A model generated the notes under the pieces. The model did no database searches, was not told where the DNA came from, and saw nothing but the letters and a program-made list of their open reading frames with translations. From contig JAEOTF010000470.1 of the NCBI GenBank assembly GCA_016840025.1, positions 1 to 9,988 on the forward strand: DNA of 9,988 nt. Direction: 5' to 3'. Below, one piece after another: positions 6,395-9,988 of the stretch; the first letter of the stretch is position 1; each line of letters begins with the position of its first letter. This DNA is from Candidatus Hodarchaeota archaeon. Its GTDB lineage: Archaea; Asgardarchaeota; Heimdallarchaeia; Hodarchaeales; YT1-039. The position numbers and the translations under genes were made by a program.

Positions 6395-6960
6395 ATTCTA
6401 AACAAAAGCTAGAAGAAGAAGAGGAGCATAATAATGTACCGAAAATAATTGAAGAAGAGACAACTGTTTCTAGAATTAGACGAATAATAATACCTGGTTC
6501 AAAAAAAGCTCCTAGTGAAACCGTAGATAATGATTTGTTACAAGGTAAATCATTACAAGTCTATTGGTATCTTCTAGAGCATGGTTCTACCGGAATCCGA
6601 GAAATCCATAGAGCTCTTAATTTCTCTTCGCCTGGACTTGTCTCCTATCAGATAAAGAAACTGATGAAGGCTGGTCTTGTTTCAAAGGATGAAGCTACAG
6701 AAAAATATTTCGTTTCTAGAGAGGTCAAGACAGGATTGTTGAATTTTTATGTGAAAGTTGGAAATTTCCTTGCCCCTCGTTTCTCAATATATCTAATCGG
6801 TTTTCTCTTTGGCTTCATTATGTTTTTCTTTTCATCTTTTCTGTGGGGGGATCAATTTATTACTAAACCCGGGAGTATTATTCTCTTAATGTTTTTAATA
6901 TTTGGTTCTCTGGCATTTATTTATGAATCCATGAAATTAGGGCAATTAAAGCCTAATTAG
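6391..6960 (+). CDS. Membrane-tethered winged-helix transcriptional regulator, partner of the solute-binding protein
   Basis: This 189-residue protein has a charged N-terminus (Glu-rich, 7-24), a winged helix-turn-helix (about 50-112) and two membrane helices (about 131-152 and 161-178) joined by a loop of only some eight residues, with a short KLGQLKPN tail. In the winged helix, LQVYWYLLEHGSTGIREIHR forms the first two helices, SPGLVSYQIKKLMKAGLV the recognition helix, and EKYFVS the wing. The fold is that of ArsR/MarR-like archaeal regulators, here held at the inner face of the membrane. Its ATG overlaps the stop of the solute-binding gene by four bases, so translation is coupled. GGAGGGG lies 6 bases before it. 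Joint action as an external sensor with an internal DNA-binding output is inferred from this coupling; direct evidence is absent. Its targets may be the boxes at 3911-4148. Confidence 0.82.
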   Translation: MNSKQKLEEEEEHNNVPKIIEEETTVSRIRRIIIPGSKKAPSETVDNDLLQGKSLQVYWYLLEHGSTGIREIHRALNFSSPGLVSYQIKKLMKAGLVSKDEATEKYFVSREVKTGLLNFYVKVGNFLAPRFSIYLIGFLFGFIMFFFSSFLWGDQFITKPGSIILLMFLIFGSLAFIYESMKLGQLKPN

Positions 6961-7011
6961 ACGAGAAGTTTAGTGGGAGTTAATAACCTTCCAATGTAGC
7001 ACTGCTCTCGT
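6961..7011. terminator. Possible hairpin between convergent genes
   Basis: ACGAGA (6961-6966) pairs with TCTCGT (7006-7011), and an inner TGGGAG pairs with CTTCCA with one mismatch around a TTAATAAC loop. It starts directly after the winged-helix stop and lies before the end of the convergent acyl-CoA ligase gene, so it could end transcripts from either side. No long T-run follows on the plus strand, so the role is uncertain. Confidence 0.3.
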
Positions 7012-7026
7012 ACTCTGTTTCCAATA

Positions 7027-8748
7027 CTAATCTTTATCTTTAAGAGCCCTTTTTAGCACTTTGCCGACTGTTGTCAAGGGGAGTTGATCTCTGAATTCCC
7101 ACTGCTTAGGGTTTTCGTATTTGGATAAATTATCATCAGCAAATTTAATGATATCTGCTTTGACCTCTTCAGTTGGAGTCATGTCTGCACCTAAACTGAC
7201 GAAAGCTTTAACAATTTCACTACCTGGACGATCTGGATCAGGTACCCCAACAATTGCTATTAGATCAATACTAGGGTGTTTAGTTAGAATACTTTCTACA
7301 TAGGTGCTGTATACTTTATACCCACTTACGATTAACATATCCTTAACTCTATCAACAATTCTGAGATATCCTTCTTCGTCCATAACTCCAACATCCCCCG
7401 TATGAAGCCATCCTTCTGTTATTGTTTGTTTAGTAGCTTCTGGCTTATTATAATATCCTCTTGTGACTATTGGTCCCTTTAGAAGGATCTCTCCTGGTAT
7501 TCCAGTTTCTGCATCTTCATTATTTTCAATATTTACGATTCGGACTTGCATTCCTTGTAGTGGTAATCCTACTGAGCCTATTTTTTTCTTTCCCAAGAAA
7601 GGATTAGACACACATATTGGTGATGTTTCCGTCATCCCATACAACTCCATCACTCGCCCCTCTGCCTTCATATGTATCTCAAACTTCCTGATCATTTCTG
7701 CGGGAAAAGGGGCAGCGCCAGAAATATATACTTTCACATTATCAAGGACAGTTTGAGGAATTTCAAATGATTTGGGGTTGTTCATTATCATTCCGTATAG
7801 AGTAGGAACATTAGCAACTATTGTTGGTTTTTTGTCAATAAATTCATCAATTAGAAAATCTGTATCTCGTGGATTGGGTATTAAAACTTGAGCACAAGAT
7901 AACCAAACTGCTTCTGTTGCTGTTATCATCCCAGCGATGTGAAAAGCAGGAAACGCGGATATGACCACATCTACACCCATATCAAGATTTAACCAGTCTG
8001 CAAATTGGACATGCTGAAAAATTATATTTGCATGAGTTAACTCTGTTCCCTTTGGGAAACCAGTAGTACCACCTGTGTATTGTAATAGGGCAAGATCCTT
8101 TTCTATATCAATATCGACAGGTTTAACATCAATTGATGTATCTTCCATAACATTAGCAAATGGAACAACCTTTTTTCCTTCAACAGGGAAGACTTTTCCT
8201 TTAGGTATCTTGCCCAGCAATTTTCCTAACATGACTTTTAGTTTGCTCAACCCCATATATTCGGAAATATTAGTAGTGACAATTATCTCTAAGTTGGGTG
8301 TCCTATCCAAGATTTTGGTTAATCGTTTTTCAAAGATCACATCTAATGTGACAATAACTTTGCTTTTACTGTCATTTAATTGGTATGCAATTTCTTTCTC
8401 ACTTAACAAAGGATTCAGACCTGAAGCTACTGCTCCAGCAAGAATAGTCCCAAAATGAGCAATCAGAAATTGGGGACTGTTTGCTAGACAGATTGATACA
8501 ACATCCCCTTTTTTCACAGAATTGTCCTTTAGAAAAGTCGCGAATCTTTTTACATAATCTGTGAGTTCTTTATAGGTTATTTCTCGTTCTCTCATCCAAC
8601 ATGCGACTTTTTCTGGAAACCTTTCCATTGCTTTAATATATAATGTACCAAGATTTTCCTTTGGATAATCTAAATCTTTTTTAACGTGTTTATCCCAAGA
8701 TTTCATCCATAAAGAAGATGTAATTTTAACCATAATTTGAATCTCCAT
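7027..8748 (-). CDS. Long-chain fatty-acid-CoA ligase (AMP-forming, FadD-like)
   Basis: This 573-residue protein is a complete acyl-adenylate-forming enzyme: it activates a carboxylic acid with ATP and joins it to CoA in the cytoplasm. Motifs in order: YTGGTTGFPKG (224-234, phosphate loop), AFHIAGM (268-274), ELYGMTETSP (368-377, adenine binding), GWLHTGD (446-452, ribose-binding Asp452), DRVKDMLIVSGYKVY (466-480, hinge and CoA-side lysine) and TVGKVLKR (560-567, catalytic Lys563). The 45-residue linker before the phosphate loop and the total length suit FadD-like long- or medium-chain ligases better than acetyl-CoA synthetase. The first ATG (8748) lacks a Shine-Dalgarno site, while the ATG at 8733 has GGAG 9 bases upstream, so the protein may start at residue 6. 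It is a single gene, convergent with the sensor operon. Chain length is not readable from sequence. Confidence 0.92.
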   Translation of the reverse strand: MEIQIMVKITSSLWMKSWDKHVKKDLDYPKENLGTLYIKAMERFPEKVACWMREREITYKELTDYVKRFATFLKDNSVKKGDVVSICLANSPQFLIAHFGTILAGAVASGLNPLLSEKEIAYQLNDSKSKVIVTLDVIFEKRLTKILDRTPNLEIIVTTNISEYMGLSKLKVMLGKLLGKIPKGKVFPVEGKKVVPFANVMEDTSIDVKPVDIDIEKDLALLQYTGGTTGFPKGTELTHANIIFQHVQFADWLNLDMGVDVVISAFPAFHIAGMITATEAVWLSCAQVLIPNPRDTDFLIDEFIDKKPTIVANVPTLYGMIMNNPKSFEIPQTVLDNVKVYISGAAPFPAEMIRKFEIHMKAEGRVMELYGMTETSPICVSNPFLGKKKIGSVGLPLQGMQVRIVNIENNEDAETGIPGEILLKGPIVTRGYYNKPEATKQTITEGWLHTGDVGVMDEEGYLRIVDRVKDMLIVSGYKVYSTYVESILTKHPSIDLIAIVGVPDPDRPGSEIVKAFVSLGADMTPTEEVKADIIKFADDNLSKYENPKQWEFRDQLPLTTVGKVLKRALKDKD

Positions 8749-8986
8749 CTTATTACTTACTTTTTATTACTTAAATGAGCTTAATTTCAATGGAATTTTC
8801 ATTAAATCTAATTAAAATCCCTGTAAAAGAGAAGTAGTGATCAAGGGATAAAAATTTTGCTTTGTTTCACCAATAGAATTTGTTAGTCTTGAGGGAATTA
8901 ATTTCTTAGCGTTAAATTTTCTTATCTAGATCACTTATGTTTCAGGAATGCTCTTCTAAGCGGGTGTAGCTGAATTTTATTCATTT

Positions 8987-9199
8987 CTAAAAATCTTCAC
9001 AATCTCCCTGAGTAATTAAACGTCTTTTAATACTCTCAATGCCTTCTTGTTGTTCTATTTCTTTCCATTCCGCTAATAATAAAGGTTCAATAACCTTTGG
9101 ATTCTGAGTTAATCGATAAGTAAGATATTTAACTATATTTTCTCTATGAGGTTCACATTCTTGGATCGAGTGGAGACATTCATGAATGAGAGTTTCCAA
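8987..9199 (-). CDS. Small HExxH protein, possibly a truncated zinc metallopeptidase
   Basis: The frame from TTG at 9199 encodes 70 residues with TLIHECLHSIQE at 3-14: His6, Glu7 and His10 form the HExxH zinc motif. The helix after it (PHRENIVKYLTYRL, about 17-30) could supply a glutamate as third ligand, as in short zincins of the SprT or ImmA/IrrE style; that is inference. AAGGAG lies 5 bases before the TTG. However, the same frame stays open for 27 more codons up to a TAA at 9281-9283, and the added part (RNEIWLVEQKGDN) looks like the strand that normally precedes such a helix, yet it has no ATG, GTG or TTG. So either this is a minimal protein starting at TTG, or the 3' part of a broken peptidase gene extending to 9280. 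A peptidase of only 70 residues would be exceptionally short. Function not established. Confidence 0.5.
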   Translation of the reverse strand: METLIHECLHSIQECEPHRENIVKYLTYRLTQNPKVIEPLLLAEWKEIEQQEGIESIKRRLITQGDCEDF

Positions 9200-9204
9200 A
9201 TTGT

Positions 9205-9210
9205 CTCCTT
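9205..9210 (-). promoter_or_regulatory. Shine-Dalgarno-like AAGGAG before the TTG of the HExxH gene
   Basis: AAGGAG on the minus strand stands 5 bases before the TTG at 9199. It supports the short start, but in the longer frame the same bases simply encode Lys-Gly-Asp, so it may be chance. Confidence 0.4.
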
Positions 9211-9400
9211 TTTGTTCAACTAACCAAATTTCATTCCTCTCTTTGAAATACCTTGCCTCAATGTAACGTAAAAAAATCTCTTAAAAATAATTAATGGTAG
9301 GATTTTAGTTTTAAAACTACCCATCCCTTAAATCTGTCCTATTTTCTTTACTAAATATGTTTTTAAGTAGTAATGTTTTAAATCAATAGTTGGAAACACC

Positions 9401-9408
9401 TTTAAGCT
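9401..9408 (+). promoter_or_regulatory. Candidate TATA box of the second MNT-HEPN pair
   Basis: TTTAAGCT follows AAACACC, an A-rich stretch in the BRE position. The ATG at 9437 is 28 bases past its end, so transcription would start within about ten bases of the ATG, the leaderless arrangement frequent in archaea. No Shine-Dalgarno site precedes this ATG, in agreement. Confidence 0.35.
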
Positions 9409-9436
9409 CAATTATCTGGAACAATATGGTATTTCT

Positions 9437-9802
9437 ATGTATGAGAATTATCAACAATTTTGGTATCATAAACTCAAACAACAGCAACAATATCTATTAA
9501 AACGCCAAAAACTTCTTCGTAAACTTGCTTACAACTGCGCACAATTACTTGCAGAAAAATTCAATGTCAAAAGGGTGTGTTTAGTAGGATCTCTAGTGAA
9601 ATCTATAGAAGACATACATGAAAATTCAGATATTGACCTGGTTGTTTTTAACCTTCCACCAGAATCTTATTTTCAGGCACTGGCTCAATTAGTACAAATA
9701 ATACCAAAGGATGTAGAAATCAATCTAATTCCATATGAAGATGCCAACAATCTTATGAAAGAAGTTGTAGCTTTACAAGGGGAAATTTTATTTGAAAAAT
9801 GA
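9437..9802 (+). CDS. MNT-family nucleotidyltransferase of a second MNT-HEPN pair, altered active site
   Basis: This 121-residue protein has a helical, Gln/Lys-rich N-terminus (about 6-30) and the nucleotidyltransferase core: CLVGSLVKS (48-56), NSDIDLVVF (63-71) and EINLIPYEDA (94-103). GS51-52 is followed by 12 residues before Asp65 and Asp67. The position that usually carries the third metal-binding Asp (DLVPYEDA in relatives) reads Asn96, one base change from Asp, so activity may be lowered or lost unless Glu94 stands in. In MNT-HEPN pairs this protein is the antitoxin and modifies or masks the HEPN toxin. It differs from the mntA at 1358 in length, spacing and C-terminus, so it is not a recent duplicate. 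The next gene begins inside its last codons. Confidence 0.8.
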   Translation: MYENYQQFWYHKLKQQQQYLLKRQKLLRKLAYNCAQLLAEKFNVKRVCLVGSLVKSIEDIHENSDIDLVVFNLPPESYFQALAQLVQIIPKDVEINLIPYEDANNLMKEVVALQGEILFEK

Positions 9803-9988
9803 GAAAGTTAAAATCTTAATTTTAGAGATAAAATCTGAATTAGATAATATTAAGAAGATAATTCTCGAAGCGGCTGGATTTTTTAAGGATTTAGATGAAG
9901 AACCATCACCAATAGAAATCCGAGGAATTGGGAGCATTCTCCATGACTTCTATTCAGGGATTGAAAAGATCTTCCAACGAATTGCAAG
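9792..9988 (+). CDS. HepT-like HEPN protein, N-terminal 65 codons, cut by window edge
   Basis: From TTG at 9792 the frame is open to the right edge. It reads KVKILILEIKSELDNIKKI (6-24, helix), a short acidic stretch, then EIRGIGSILHDFYSGIEKIF (42-61). The pattern Arg44, six residues, His51 fits the Rx4-6H ribonuclease motif of HEPN domains, and LHDFYSGIEKIFQRIA is a conserved run of the HepT-like family in archaea and cyanobacteria. The start overlaps the nucleotidyltransferase stop by 11 bases; AAGGGG lies about 10 bases upstream, and no ATG is in frame. The overlap marks a coupled antitoxin-toxin pair of a subfamily unlike the HepT at 926, which has Rx4HxY. The rest of the protein, perhaps 80-90 residues, lies outside the window. 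Confidence 0.78.
   Translation, partial: MKNEKVKILILEIKSELDNIKKIILEAAGFFKDLDEEPSPIEIRGIGSILHDFYSGIEKIFQRIA

Noticed and set aside
7121..8458. Three plus-strand frames (7121-7303, 7463-7756, 8075-8458) opposite the acyl-CoA ligase
   Set aside because: All are antisense shadows of a gene with a full set of adenylate-forming motifs; no motif of their own.
1..9988. CRISPR array or insertion-sequence transposase
   Set aside because: No regularly spaced repeats of 23-40 bases and no transposase motifs were seen on either strand; the only repeats are the short boxes at 3879-4174.

Overview
The window looks like a chromosomal stretch of a low-GC archaeon, roughly one third G+C by eye. Three things point to Archaea: AT-rich TATA-like boxes lie about 25-50 bases upstream of several genes, the surface proteins end in a membrane helix plus a basic tail, and MNT/HEPN pairs are frequent in archaeal accessory DNA. 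Shine-Dalgarno sites (GGAGG, GGTGAT) are common and GTG/TTG starts are unusually frequent. An Asgard-type lineage would fit the style of the surface proteins and the membrane-tethered winged-helix protein, but that is an impression and not proof.

Layout. Bases 1-820 (minus) hold the N-terminal 273 codons of a group II PLP-dependent amino-acid decarboxylase that runs off the left edge. Bases 926-1768 (minus) are an mntA-hepT toxin-antitoxin operon with intact motifs. Next to it, at 1916-2287 (plus), is the C-terminal remnant of an APH/choline-kinase-like phosphotransferase that has lost its N-lobe and catalytic loop. Bases 2338-3785 (minus) carry two secreted, C-terminally anchored surface proteins: one predicted carbohydrate-binding-like and one concanavalin/LamG-like.

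A 458-base intergenic region (3786-4243) separates these surface genes from a divergent two-gene operon. It is rich in GTTAGTACA boxes and nested inverted repeats. The operon encodes a 712-residue family-5 solute-binding protein tethered by a C-terminal helix, followed with an ATGA overlap by a winged-helix protein with two membrane helices. No permease or ATPase gene lies nearby. The pair therefore suggests a transmembrane sensing system, with an external ligand binder talking to a membrane-held transcription factor, and not a transporter. The repeat boxes are candidate operators. This is the most interesting proposal in the window.

Bases 7027-8748 (minus, convergent) encode a complete FadD-like acyl-CoA ligase. 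Bases 8987-9199 (minus) encode a very small HExxH protein that may be a truncated zinc peptidase. Bases 9437-9988 (plus) begin a second, different MNT-HEPN pair, cut by the right edge, whose nucleotidyltransferase appears to have Asn in place of the third acidic residue. Two MNT/HEPN modules, a gene remnant and a possible truncated peptidase mark this as an accessory, rearranged region.
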